From Mytilus edulis (taxonomy: Eukaryota > Mollusca > Bivalvia > Mytilida > Mytilidae), in assembly GCF_963676685.1 (NCBI RefSeq), contig NC_092346.1, forward strand, positions 96,647,917 through 96,711,916: DNA of 64,000 nucleotides, given 5' to 3'. The notes beneath the pieces are model-generated. The model was not told where the DNA came from, did not search any database, and was given only the letters and a program-made list of their open reading frames with translations. Both the position numbers and the translations under genes were made by a program. Below, piece by piece: positions 12,342 through 23,629 of the stretch; the first letter of the stretch is position 1, and each line of letters begins with the position of its first letter.

Positions 12342-13579
12342 TAAGGAGACGACCATTTGATATTCTGGGGGGGGGGGGGCAGGGCCAGGAGGATTTTGAA
12401 AATAGATAACTCAGCCTTGATAATCAAAAAAATAAATGGTTTGTTCTGTGGTAGTTTGAAAATAAATTACCTGACTTGCAATGTATAGAAAATAAATAAC
12501 TCAGCAGGTCTAATCGAAAGTATGAGATGGCACCAGATTCTTCATAAATTCATCTTTTTTCCCCAAAAAAATCGGGAAACACTTCCCAATTTTTTTAATA
12601 AAAAAAGTATAAATATTATTTAAATATACTTGAAATGTCTGAAAATTGGTTTCATTTAACTTGAAGTATATTGTCTCAGGAAACCTTACCTCACCTTTAT
12701 TTTAACAGGGCCGTAACTCCATGTAGGACATTTCAAAACCAAATGCTGGTCTCCATATCAAATTGTGTTCACGGCCTTGCAAGAAGAAAGTTCTGTTTTC
12801 CCTCAGACTTATAGCCCTGATTTTTCGGGATCAATGTTTCTTATTTTATTTGTCTTTTGTTCATTGATTGCCCTTCTGTATTCTGTTAGTGTTGCATTCC
12901 TTTTGTAATCTAGTAATTTTGTTATGAACTTGATCATGAGTTTAAAAAAAAAACCAGCAGCCACAGGCTTAACTATGTGAATTCCATTTTTGCTTTATCA
13001 TGCACATTGGTCTTTTGATGTTTTCCCTAGAATCTTCAGTCTTACACTGCATTTATACATTTTGCTTTGAGACCAAAATATTGTCAAAAATTATTAAAAC
13101 AAAACTTCATTTTCAGATTATGAAAGGGTCTTCCGAACACCCAGAAAGCATGATTTTGCATCATTTGTTTTATAGCTTCTTGGGCCTTCAGTGGCTCCAA
13201 AACCCTTCAAAAAAATGTTTGCCTCACTCCGCTCGGCGTAGTAGCTTTGCCAATACATTTAAAAGTTCCTAGTTATTACTAAACTTAACACTATGTGTAT
13301 ATGCAATTGGGAATTTAAAAGATTCATTTCTGCAGAGGGGGGTGATTAATCTAATTAAATGGTACATAATGACTTGACTATACTTTATGTATTATTTATA
13401 AACATAGTTGTGAAAATGAATAATCAGTCCCTTTCTTTAATGAAAATGAAAAATCTTGCTTCAATAGTGCAGAAAATAAAAAATCTGTTCTCTTAGTTTG
13501 CAAAAATAAATAACCGATCAAAAACAAATCCTCCTGCCTGCCCCCCCCCTCCCCAGAATATCAAATGGTCGTCCCCTAA
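12342..13579. mobile_element. Harbinger-like non-autonomous TIR element (MITE)
   Basis: The left end GGAGACGACCATTTGATATT (from 12345) and the right end GGTCGTCCCC (to 13576) form inverted repeats that run into a G-tract (12367-12379) and matching C-tracts (13540-13557). A TAA triplet flanks each side (12342-12344, 13577-13579), as expected for the 3-base TWA target duplications of PIF/Harbinger elements. The interior has several AAAATAAATAAC-like blocks near both ends and no transposase. The 90-residue frame at 13000-13272 is not convincing. Confidence 0.6.
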
Positions 13580-14194
13580 TTTCATCTGCCGACATGATTG
13601 CAGGAAATAAAAAGTCGTAAATAAAAAAATATCTGAAAGCAAATATTCAACAATTTATGCCTTAACGTACAGTAAAAATATATTAATACTCAACCCTAAC
13701 ATACTATTTGGCTTAATACGAGTTGATTAGTTTTCAGTTTCTCCTAAATGATGGTCGTTTAGAACATATCAAAAATGTATGATTGATAAGTTTATTAACA
13801 TGGTTATGCATGTGCACAGTACTTTTAAAATAGCTTGATAAAAGTTCGTCTAAATACTTGAGTTAAGGTCATCTTTCAAAGTTACGACCATCTTCTGTCG
13901 GTTACGACCATCATCAAAAATACTATAGTTGACATTACGACCATCACAAGTTAAAGTTACGACCATCATGCTCGAATTTTTGAATGACTATTTTAAGAAA
14001 ATTGGAATGATTTTATGTGTCAAATTTGGTTTCAATGAGAATGCACTCACGATATGTGTATATGAGACAAGCGGTTTGACTCAAATGAACCTTTTACTGC
14101 ACGAAAATCGGAAAAGAAAAACTTATCCCTAGAGTTGTCTCCCATATTCAGATGGTCGTAACTTTTAGTTACGACCATCCGCTTACCACCAGTG

Positions 14195-14820
14195 ATCATA
14201 GTCGTCTGCTATCATATTCAATAGGTAGATACATATATATAAGTTATATTAATTACCGTTAGGTGAAAAAAGGGTAGATAAATCTGCTTGAATAAAATTC
14301 TTCACTTCCGGTGTTCAAAACTTGCAAGATCCAACCAACTTTTGTTTCTGTTAATTTTCGTGCATACAACAATAAAATAAAGATTAAAGTCCCACTGGAC
14401 TAAAAAGGTAGTGGTATAAGCTATATCTATATGTATGCATAATGGTGGAAATTGCAATATTATGTGTTGAAACTGGCCTCACAACTTTGACACTCCGTGT
14501 AGTCTGAGTTTAGTTTTGTTATTAATTTATAAGATTTCTTATAAGAAGAAGGTCAAATTTAGCCCCATTTGCCCAAAACTATTTCGTTTACAATACAAGA
14601 GATATACTGCTCAACTTTTGTACAATTTTAGCCTGCTATATCTGGCTAAAAGTTGAGTTAAAAATTGAAGTGGTCAAATTTCAATTTTTTCATGGCTACC
14701 CTTGTATAGTCCTTTTCAATAAAAGTATGATGAAATACTTGTCAAGAATATTAATTTGTATGTTCAATTGAACATTGCATTAACATATTTTTTGTAAAGG
14801 TAACGGTATTTTTATACTAA
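14195..14820. other. no gene seen; 3' flank shared with the upstream paralogue
   Basis: GTCGTCTGCTATCATATTC at 14201-14219 resumes sequence found at 979-998 after the partial gene. The 4.5-kb element therefore interrupted a flank duplicated along with the genes. The rest is AT-rich with no supported feature. Confidence 0.5.
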
Positions 14821-14828
14821 ATGGGAGA

Positions 14829-15895
14829 ATGGGAAGGGATCAAAATATAGGGCGATTTACCTTTCGTAATGCCAATGTCGTTGATTATTGTATCAGCAGT
14901 CCTGGCCTCACGGTCATAAAACTTTCGAGCATGATTTGTCTACTCAGACTCGAACATCAACCAATCAAATTGCTGGACTCATGTTTCGAGCATGATTTTT
15001 GTGCTCCGAACACTGAGCAAAGTTTTATGCCTTCAATGCCAGGACTTCTAAAATCATTTAAGTACTTTGAGGTTTTAGATTCGAATAAATTATTGTCAGA
15101 TGTTCATAATCATATTTCTGTCACTTTTTATTGTAATAGAAATGTGGTACATTTTGTAGATGACCATGCAAAAAACGTTGATTGTAATCGGCATTATAAC
15201 ACTGTTAAGAAAATAAATAGATGGGATTCTGAAAAGATAAAAGATTTTCAAAATAATATTGATGTTGAAAAAATTGTAGAAATAGAATACAAACTTTGTA
15301 ATACTGATTTGAAAGATGTTAATAAAAATGTAATTAATTCATTTATAGGTGATTTTTGTAACATTTTTGTCAGGTGTGGGCAAGTTACTTTTAGTGTTTG
15401 GTTTTGGTCGTTAGCCAAAAAATCTCAGGGAATTTGAGGAATATTTTAATATTTTGAACTTTAAAGATGCCGTTGTTCTTTGTCGATTTCGAACGACCAA
15501 TAACAAATTGCCGATTGAAACAGGAAGGTGGCAAAATGTACTGAGAGAAAACCGTGTTTGCCATCTATGTAAAAATCGACAAATTGGTGACGAATATCAC
15601 TATATATTGGAATGTACTTTTTTCAATCAAAAACGTACAGAGTATTTATCCTCCTATTTTGTATAACGACATAATATATTTAAATTTTCGGAACTAATGT
15701 CGAGTACACGAAAACCAGTCCTGAAGAAACTTTGCTTATTTATAAAAAATATTAATACTTGTGTTTGTCCTGCTGGCTAGTGACTTCTGTAACCTCTCTC
15801 CTTGTTTTGTATATATTTTAAATAGTTATTGTTGTTATCTCTGTACTGATGTAATGCATTGGCTTTATGAGAATAAAGATATATAGATATATTTA
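14829..15895 (+). pseudogene. internally deleted LINE: endonuclease end joined to the C-terminal zinc-knuckle end
   Basis: The 5' part (GRDQNIGRFTF, NVVDYCIS) is the end of an apurinic-type endonuclease domain. A short insertion holding inverted TTTCGAGCATGATTT copies (14925-14995) follows, then the endonuclease-to-RT linker (LLSDVHNHISVTF). The frame then jumps to the C-terminus (FRTTNNKLPIETGRW, C-x2-C...H...C at about 15570-15615). The whole RT core is missing. The 3' end carries GAGAATAAAGATAT, a normal tail for this LINE type. Confidence 0.7.
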
Positions 15896-16030
15896 GGGGT
15901 CAGTTGAAGCAAGCCTCCTGGTGTGGGAGTTTCGTTCTGCATTGAAGACCATTTGGTGGCCTTCAGCTGTTCTCTGCTCTTTGGTCAAGTTGTTGTCTCT
16001 TTGGCACATTCCCCATTTTCATTCAAATTT
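15893..16030 (+). repeat. dispersed repeat ending GACACATTCCCCATTT-type
   Basis: It has the ordered blocks GGGGTCAGTTGAAG, CATTGAAGACC, TTGTTGTCTCTTTGGCACA and TTCCCCATTTTCATTC. Other copies lie at 25535-25660 (reverse), 26430-26580, 36640-36780 and 62380-62520. Confidence 0.7.
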
Positions 16031-18277
16031 TATTTGAAATTGTTAGAGAATTAAATTATCTTGATTACGGATTCGCTGTCATCCATTGCCAATATCATAA
16101 TAAAAGCACATATCTGTTCTTTAAATAATTGTTGTAGGAATTCAGAAAAAAAAAACTGTTTGTGTTAAACTTGTTGAAAACGTAACTTCGTGAGGCACGA
16201 CGTTACCTTCAAGTGCTTCTTTTCGTATCATGCGAGTTTTTTTAACAGTATTTTCATAGAAAAGTGGTTTACCAGTACTAAGTTGCTGAAGGAAAAGCAT
16301 AGAAATGATTTTTGAACACTTCACGAGTGTTTAAATATGAAAAAGTCACAAAAAGAAACATCGAAAAAAGATATGTTTTCATTTCCGGAAAATAAAAATT
16401 GCTTGTAAATCAAAATAAATTACGGCGTTGGACGCGTCACAAATTCGTAATTAATATTTTACAATAATATGCGATTTTGAAGTGAAATAATGTTGTCTTT
16501 GAGCAAATTATTGATAAAGTATTAATCTCAATATTGTTAGAAGCACCTTTGGCTATATCAAAGCACATGTAGCAGTCTGTAACACCAAAGCCTGGACTTA
16601 TAAAAACACGAAAAAGGAAACCATCTTGAAATGACCTTGACATCGACAAAATCTATAAATACGTATTCAAATGAGGTCCCGATTGAAACTGCAAAGGCCC
16701 CGATCGAGTATAATGTTTAGGGGTTTACACGATAAATAGCAAGTACGCAGAGGCACGATAACAAATAATAATAACATCAGCTCGTGTATTTAATGATTAA
16801 ATAAAATACATAACTCAAGTTCATACAAAAAGTAATGTAGGAATAAAATATTCAAGTATTCTTACAAATTCAAGACTTAGAGATATTTACCTTTATTAGG
16901 ATGGAATCCACCAAATTCAACGGCGTCACTGATTAAAAATAGCCGCAACATAATATCCATGCGCAATTTGGCAAATTTTAATGACTTTTATCATTACAGA
17001 CATTTTCGGTGATGAAATTATTCTTACAATAGTTTACTCACATATTCACCAAAAGCACAGACGATAAAAAGCTATGTATAACTTTTTAATTAGCACTTTT
17101 TCAAATGGGGAACATCGATTGTTTAGGGTGATTCGACGATCATTTAGAGAAATATTCCACATATTTATTGTTTTTCGTATCAAAAAGTGTGAAAAAAATG
17201 TCTAATTAGTTATAAAGAATCTGCCAGACCTGCCAGATCAGAGCAATGGCTTTTTTTTTCAAAATTCCTAGGGGGAACCAAAACCCAGGGTGCTCGCATA
17301 AGGCAGCATAACTGCCTAAAAATGTCAGTTATTATAAATTTGAATTTTCTTTGAGCTCGGTACTTTCTTTTTTTCTTTTTTAACAGATATATCTTCAATT
17401 GTTCGTTACTGAAAATATAGAAATTGTTAGGAAACCGCGATTCCGACCCCCTCAAGTTAAGCTTAGACAAATAGCACTTTGTCGATATCACGAATGGTGG
17501 ACTATTATTAGTTATCAAGAGTATCATCAACTAAGTGTTCAGAGCTTCAGCACTGGCATGTTTTATTACAACATGATTACATTGTCGAAATTATTAAGAA
17601 AACATAGTTCAAACTTCCTCAGCAAAGTTCACTCGTTTCGGTACTTATACATCATTGGTTTTCGAAATTTCGCTGTGAGCGTTACCGACGAGGCTACACA
17701 AAGACAAGCGCTTAAAACGCATAAAATTAACAATGTCAAAAGCTAATTTTCTATGATGTAGTGTATAGACTGTGGTTTGTATCTTTTCAAATAGTTTGTA
17801 TAAATCAACAATTATTTGGAATGGTAATCTTCACAGAAAGTTCTGGCCTGGCTTCAAACTTATTTTTGATTTTCATTTAACTGTTTTTTATTTATTTTAT
17901 AAATAGATTGATTTATATTATGTTTTATCTCAAAATTCATCACACATTCCAATGGTGTCTGTCCTTCTATTACCCATTGTGTATTTGACCTTTTATACTG
18001 ACCTCTCTGTTCATTTTGTCTAAGAATTGATAGAATTGTTTGTGTTATCTTAATCGGTTCCAATATTTCATCTATTTATTTTATTACTTTATTTTGAAAA
18101 GAGGCATATGCTCAAGATTTCCTGTTTATTTCAGTCATTAATGTTTTAAAATAGACTGATCGCTAGTTATGAGGTTAAATTACCAAAACGTACTATTTTT
18201 ATATTTCTTTTCTCTTGTATACAACATAAAAATATTGATGCTAAGTTTTATTTATAACGTCTTAAAAAATATAAGTA
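16031..18277. other. no gene recognised
   Basis: Open frames of 60-115 codons occur on both strands (16142-16649 reverse, 17210-17746 both strands, 17860-18063 reverse). Opposed frames overlap, none has a recognisable domain, and none is linked by plausible splice sites to another. I treat them as chance. Confidence 0.35.
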
Positions 18278-18752
18278 TATATGTTACAGTGAATTTGTAT
18301 AATCAGTGATTATGTAGAATCCCTGATTTTTCAGGGATTATGTAGAATAACTAAACTCATTAGTGATTATATATAATCCCTGAAAATGACCAGTGATTTT
18401 ACATAATCACTGAAAATTTTGATAATTATTCTACAAATTCCCTAATATGATTTCAGGGATTATCAATAATCTGAAGATCCTTTGTTTGATAACAAAAATA
18501 AATATTTTAATGATTATTCTACAATTCTTTAATATAGTTTCAGGGATTATCAATATCTAAAGATCCTTTGTTTGATAAAAAATAAATATAGACAAATTAT
18601 TACAATTTTATTTGTTATTCCTTGAAAGTTTTTAGTGAACAGTTTTTATTCCTGATCTTCTACTACATGTACTAGGTTAATCTTAAGTGAACAGTTTTTC
18701 AAGTGATATTTAATTCAATTGTTGAACCTCATTATTTCACAAACACTCAAGT

Positions 18753-21033
18753 ATGGCACAGGCACAGATGTTGCTTGGGTTAGAGCAAACGTATGCTCAA
18801 AAGTTACTGCAAATTGCTGAGGAAAAAACCAAATGCAAGATATGGACAAGGAATAAATACAATGATATTGTTAATTTGATGACTAAAGAACCAAGTAAAG
18901 AAGACAAAACTCCTGCTTATTACTATCTGCTGACAAAGTAAGTTTTTTTTTAATTGTTCAAATAGTTAAAAGGGTCATTTCAACTTTGATTTTTTTATAC
19001 AGATCACACTCTTTACATAATTACAAAAAACAAATACATGTAATAACAAATATCTGAACAAATACATTTTTAGTGTGAATAGCAAAACTCGTATAACTAG
19101 ATTTACAGAATCAAAAGTACATGTATCATTTCTACGATTTGCGTCTCCTGGGTAAACTATTTGTGTGTGTGTGGGGAGGGGGGGAGTGAAGATTTTTTTT
19201 AGTTTTCTGCAGATAAATACAGTTCTTTTGCTCAGGTTCAAGTTTCTACAAATAAAAAATATGTGCACTTCAAATGTACCCCCTCATAAAAGGGATACCA
19301 AATGCGTGGTTGGTTCAGGTTGTTGTTGTTTTTTTGGTTGTTTTTTTTGGGGGGGGGGGGGTGATTGAAAAACAAATAACACAAATGACAGGTACAGTAA
19401 AGCTTGTTCTCCTGTAGTTATCTTGAATCGTTTTATTTAAATTGTTGATAATACCAAAGGATTCAAAATATATTTCGACTATTTTAGGTATGAAATCCTT
19501 CAATGTGGAGACATACAGAAAATTATCAGAAAACGTAGTTCCTCTGATGATGATATTAAATACTACGCTTGTCTGGAGGATATGTATAACATTGTTTACA
19601 AAATTCACATTGCAACAGGGCATGGCGGGCGTGATAAGATGATCAAGGAAGCAAATAGAAAATATGCCAATGTTTCAACAGAGGCTGTTGAACTTTTTAA
19701 GGAGTTGTGTGAAGAATGTCCATTAAAGAAGCGTAAAATTGCAAGTAAGGGACTTGTTGTTAAACCTATAGTTAGCAAAGAATTCAATTCACGTGGACAA
19801 ATGGATTTAGTTGATATGCAATCATTAAGTTTTGACGATTTTAAGTACATTATGGTTTACCAAGATCATATGACTAAATTTGTGGTTCTTCGGCCTCTGA
19901 AATCAAAACGGGCAGCAGAGGTTGCAATGCAGATTCTTGATATATTTCTTCTTTTTGGTGCCCCTAACATTTTACAAAGTGACAATGGTGCTGAATTTAC
20001 TGCGAGTATTATTTCTCAATTAAAAGATTTATGGCCAGAGTGTAAAATCGTTCACGGGAAGCCAAGACACCCTCAAAGTCAAGGAAGTGTCGAACGTGCA
20101 AATGCTGATATCAAAGATATGACAATTACATGGATGCGGGATAATGGTGTTAAAGATTGGCCTGTTGGAATTAAATTTGTCCAATTTCAAAAAATTCAAA
20201 GCTACCACTCTGGCATTAAACGCACACCGTATAAAGCAATGTTTGGAGTAGAGGCAAAGGTTGGCCTAACAACATCCTCCTTGCCAGATGAAATAATTTC
20301 GCTCTTAAATACAGAGGATGATCTGAAAGATATTACCAATACAGGATTTCGTGATAACGAAGAAGGCATGGACATCAATGATATAAATATTCCAATTGAT
20401 AGCGACGACATCACATGTATTGTTTGTCAAAAGCCAGCGTCAAATGCACATTCATGTTCAAATTGTACATCAACAGTGCATGTTATTTGTGGTAAAGCAA
20501 ATGGCGAAGAAGGTTATGGGACATCTGTTTTGTGCTTTTTGTGTACAAATGAACAAGAAATACAAACCGAGAGAACTAATGCAACTATGTGTACAGAAAA
20601 ACAGGCAGAACGAATGATCAACAGATCGAACAAAGTTTTAGAGGAGGCTGACATTGGTTGTAATGTTTTGATACCAATCCCGCATGTTGACAGAGGAAAG
20701 GGAGACACAAAAAACATCATGGCCATCGTTCATCAAAAGACTGAAAAGGGATATCGCTTGGCCACAAAACATGGTATCCTGCTCGGGTCATATACAAGAA
20801 CCCAGTTCGAGGTTGCTGATTCCCTTTTTTTGGTACCTTCAGATGTGTGTACTGAAAATTTTATTTCCTTAAGACGTGCTGTAAAATCCGATTCAATATG
20901 TGAAGGACAGGGTTTTTTAAAATGTGGATGTTGCGGTAAAAACAGATGTGAAACCAACAGATGTGCATGTAGAAAAGCGGGACAAGAGTGCAATAGTCGG
21001 TGCCATCCAAATTTAGTTTGTAAAAATAAATGA
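18753..21033 (+). CDS. Ginger transposase: integrase core with PHD-like and CXC-like zinc motifs
   Basis: Two exons, 18753-18937 and 19488-21033, joined by a GTAAGT donor and a TTTTAG acceptor, give an uninterrupted 576-residue protein. It would catalyse cut-and-paste transposition. Near residue 104 a His-His-Cys-Cys zinc motif begins (HIATGHGG...CEEC), as in retroelement integrases. The integrase core follows with the acidic triad: Asp168 (GQMDLVDM), Asp227 (QSDNGAEF) and Glu264 (SQGSVERAN), the last two 36 residues apart. At about 372-415 lies a PHD/RING-like Cys cluster (C-x2-C...C-x2-C...H...C...C-x2-C). At 541-572 lies a cysteine-rich CXC-type segment (CGCCGKNRC...CACRK). The start is the first ATG of exon 1 (MAQAQM). 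All catalytic residues are present, so it may be functional. Confidence 0.85.
19315..19370 (+). repeat. homopolymer T/G tract in the transposase intron
   Basis: Runs of T and of about a dozen G (around 19349-19361) sit in the intron of the transposase gene. They generate the spurious reverse frame of prolines and threonines. Confidence 0.5.
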
Positions 21034-21587
21034 TTGTTTTTAAATATTGTGCCTGACATTTTAAAATATTGTTTATAGTGCCTAACATTTTAATATATTA
21101 CTATGTTGTGCTGATCATTTTATTACATTGTGTTTGACATTTTATTACGTTGTGCCTAACATTTTAATATAATTTTTTAACATATTGTGCTAAACATTTT
21201 AAAATGTATGTGAATAATTATGTTTTAATATGATTCTATAGAATAAATTATTTAATTTTATTTATTTTCTTTATAAATGAAACTAATTCTTCATTTCAGT
21301 TATTATGCATAATCCCTGACATTTTTTCTAGTGATTATACATAATCCCTGAAATTTTCAGTGATTATATATAATCCCTAAACTAACCAGTGATTCTACAT
21401 AATTCCTGAAAATTTCAGGGATTCTACATAATCACTGATTATACAAATTCACTGTAACATATATACATGATATTGCTTGGAATAATACAATTTGTTTACC
21501 CTCTCCAGAAAGTAGTACATATTTAACACAAAATAGTTCCTACGCATGAGTGTAACTTTCAAAATATGTAGAATATTTAGGTATTTT

Positions 21588-23624
21588 CACCGTGTAGAAC
21601 GCCACATGCGGGGTGTCGGCTATGTTTGACATGGGGTGGCAATTTCGAAGCGACGAAAAAGTAACAAGGTAAGTTCAAGCATCAAAATTTCTTATTTTTA
21701 GAACTCTCAGTATCATATAATGTATTGCACGGAAGGAACCGCAACATAATCTATTTCCTGAAAGCAGAAGCAGTCGTTTTCAGTGCTCAGTTTTCTCAAA
21801 CACCTCGCCCTAGTTTTCCGTGTTGCAGATTTTGAGGCTTTATATGCAAATTTCGGTATAAAAAACTACTTTACACAGGTACCCTCCGTATCATTTATAT
21901 AGAATTGTATTCCTCTCATTGACTTATACCAAATACCAGTTTCTTAGTTAAAATTGATTGGTTTTAAAACTGTTATTCATCAAAATATAAAGTGTCGCTC
22001 GGGGTGTCAGATTGTGCGTCGCAAGGGGTAAAGGCTTGTCATAAAAAAGAATACATTTTCTTATAAATCGATCTCTATCTGATACTTTTTAATTCAAACA
22101 CACCTACACTGTTATGATGACAAATTACAAACTTAAGGTATGTCATTTGGTCCATATTTTAGTCTTTTAAGTAATGTGGATTTTTATTGATAGACATAGC
22201 AAATAAAGCCTCAAAGTAGAAAAATAATTGGATATGAATAGAAGTGTAATGTTGTTTGTTTTATATTATACCTTTGAAATACAAAAATATTGACAAATGG
22301 ACGTAAGAATATGAAAATTACACGTATGAATGAAGAAGGGTGTACCCGATTAATTATCAAATCATTAATGATTTAAATTGAGTTGAATAGGAATACACTT
22401 AATCAAATGCTATGGACATATAAATCTTTTAATCTTTTCATGATATGTTTTTCAATTTCGTAAATGCAAATGTATATTCGAGATCGTAAATGATTTTATA
22501 TAATTTTTATTTAGTAACTGTATCAGTTTATTTTCACAAACTGACCGACGCCCAAATAGATTAATTGTTGTTTAGACACTATGTAAATGCATAAACGTAT
22601 ATATTTTTTAAAGGAATGGAACGAGAAGGATTTGAAATAGACCACGAAGAGGAGGTTGGCGAGCAGTTTGTTTGTCATGTGTGTACCAAAAGATATAAGC
22701 ACGAGTCATGATCCCTCAATAAGCACCTAAAGATACATAACGGAGAGGAGCACCCTTGTATGCAATGTGAAAAAAACATTCCGTACCATTTTTTACTATG
22801 AATGAAATCAAAAGCACATGTTTTATAAGACCAAAAACAGGAAATATGAAAAACCCTTATTTTGTCATGGTAAATAAGATGTGAATGAAATCAAAAGCAT
22901 ATATTTATACTTTTTGGACCTTTTGGATTATAGCTCTTCATCTTTTATATAAGCTTTGGATTTCAAATATTTTGGCCACGAGCATCACTGAAGAGACATG
23001 TAAATATCAAAATGGGCATCTGGTGCAACAAAATTGGTACCGTTAATTTTATTGTAAGACCAAAAACAGGCAAAATGAAAAATCTTGTTTTGTCATGGTA
23101 TAGTAGATGTGTTTGAAATAAAATGTATCATATGAAGACTAATTTACATGCAAATATGTATTTTTTTTTATGACAAGCCTCTACCCCTTGCGACGCAAAA
23201 TCTGACACCCCGAGCGACACTTTATATTTTGATGAATAACAGTTTTAAAACCAATTAATTTTAACTTAGAAACTGGTATTTGGTATAAGTCAATGAGAGG
23301 AATACAATTCTATATAAATAATACGAAGGGTAGCTGTGTAAAGTAGTTTTTTATACCGAAGTTTGCATAAAAAGCCTCAAAATCTGCAACACGGAAAACT
23401 AGGGCGAGGTGTTTGAGAAAATTGAGCACTGAAAACGACTGCTTCTGCTTTCAAGAAATAGATTATGTTGCGGTTCCTTCCGTGCAATACATTATATGGT
23501 ACTGAGAGTTCTAAAAATAAGAAATTTTGATGCTTGAACTTACCTTGTTACTTTTTCGTCGCTTCGAAATTGCCACCCCATGTCAAACATAGCCGACACC
23601 CTGCATGTGGCGTTCTACACGGTG
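21588..23624. mobile_element. 2-kb fold-back element with ~455-base inverted arms
   Basis: The left arm (21588 to about 22047) and the right arm (about 23171 to 23624) are near-perfect inverses over their whole length, starting CACCGTGTAGAACGCC and ending in its complement. ATTTT flanks both ends (21583-21587, 23625-23629), a likely 5-base target duplication. The 1.1-kb centre holds a zinc-finger gene fragment and no transposase. A decayed relative lies at 3060-4782. Confidence 0.8.
22616..22790 (+). pseudogene. C2H2 zinc-finger gene fragment captured in the fold-back element
   Basis: The frame from ATG 22616 reads an acidic lead, then C-x2-C...H-x3-5-H of a C2H2 finger (FVCHVCTKRY...LNKHLKIH), interrupted by TGA after HES. 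A second finger starts (HPCMQCEK) but shifts frame at a run of seven A. The linker after the first His pair (NGEEHPC) resembles the usual TGEKP-type linker. It looks like a host exon caught between the arms and decaying. Confidence 0.6.
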
Positions 23625-23629
23625 ATTTT

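Larger units (their letters stand above)
9676..14194. mobile_element. 4.5-kb TIR element with GATGGTCGTAAC subrepeats, nested insertions
   Basis: The ends are perfect inverted repeats: CACTGGTGGTAAGCGGATGG at the left and its complement ending CCACCAGTG at 14194. The same hexamer ATCATA flanks both ends (9670-9675, 14195-14200), a likely 6-base target duplication. The arms extend about 300 bases and contain the 12-mer GATGGTCGTAAC or its inverse many times. The interior has no intact transposase, but holds a LINE fragment, a 137-base tandem duplication and a nested MITE. The superfamily is uncertain. Confidence 0.7.
18282..21459 (+). mobile_element. Ginger-type DNA transposon, apparently complete
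   Basis: The element starts TGTTACAGTG and ends with the exact inverse; the outer 45 bases of each end (18282-18326, 21415-21459) are identical inverted repeats. TATA flanks both sides (18278-18281, 21460-21463), fitting a 4-base target duplication, though the site is itself TA-rich. Ginger elements are described as having TGTNR termini, 4-base duplications and an integrase-like transposase, all seen here. Subterminal regions repeat short palindromes built from CCCTGAAA and TTTCAGGG near both ends. The two-exon transposase has no stop or frameshift. Confidence 0.85.

Noticed and set aside
9671-14132. Similar 60-80 residue frames in both arms of the 9676-14194 element (for example ILCVKFGF and FLCIKFCF)
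   Set aside because: The arms are inverted copies, so similarity is expected. Comparing the two, most differences change the amino acid, which argues against selection on a protein.
19605-20726. Reverse-strand frames of 70-108 residues opposite the transposase
   Set aside because: They are antisense shadows of an intact, domain-bearing coding exon.
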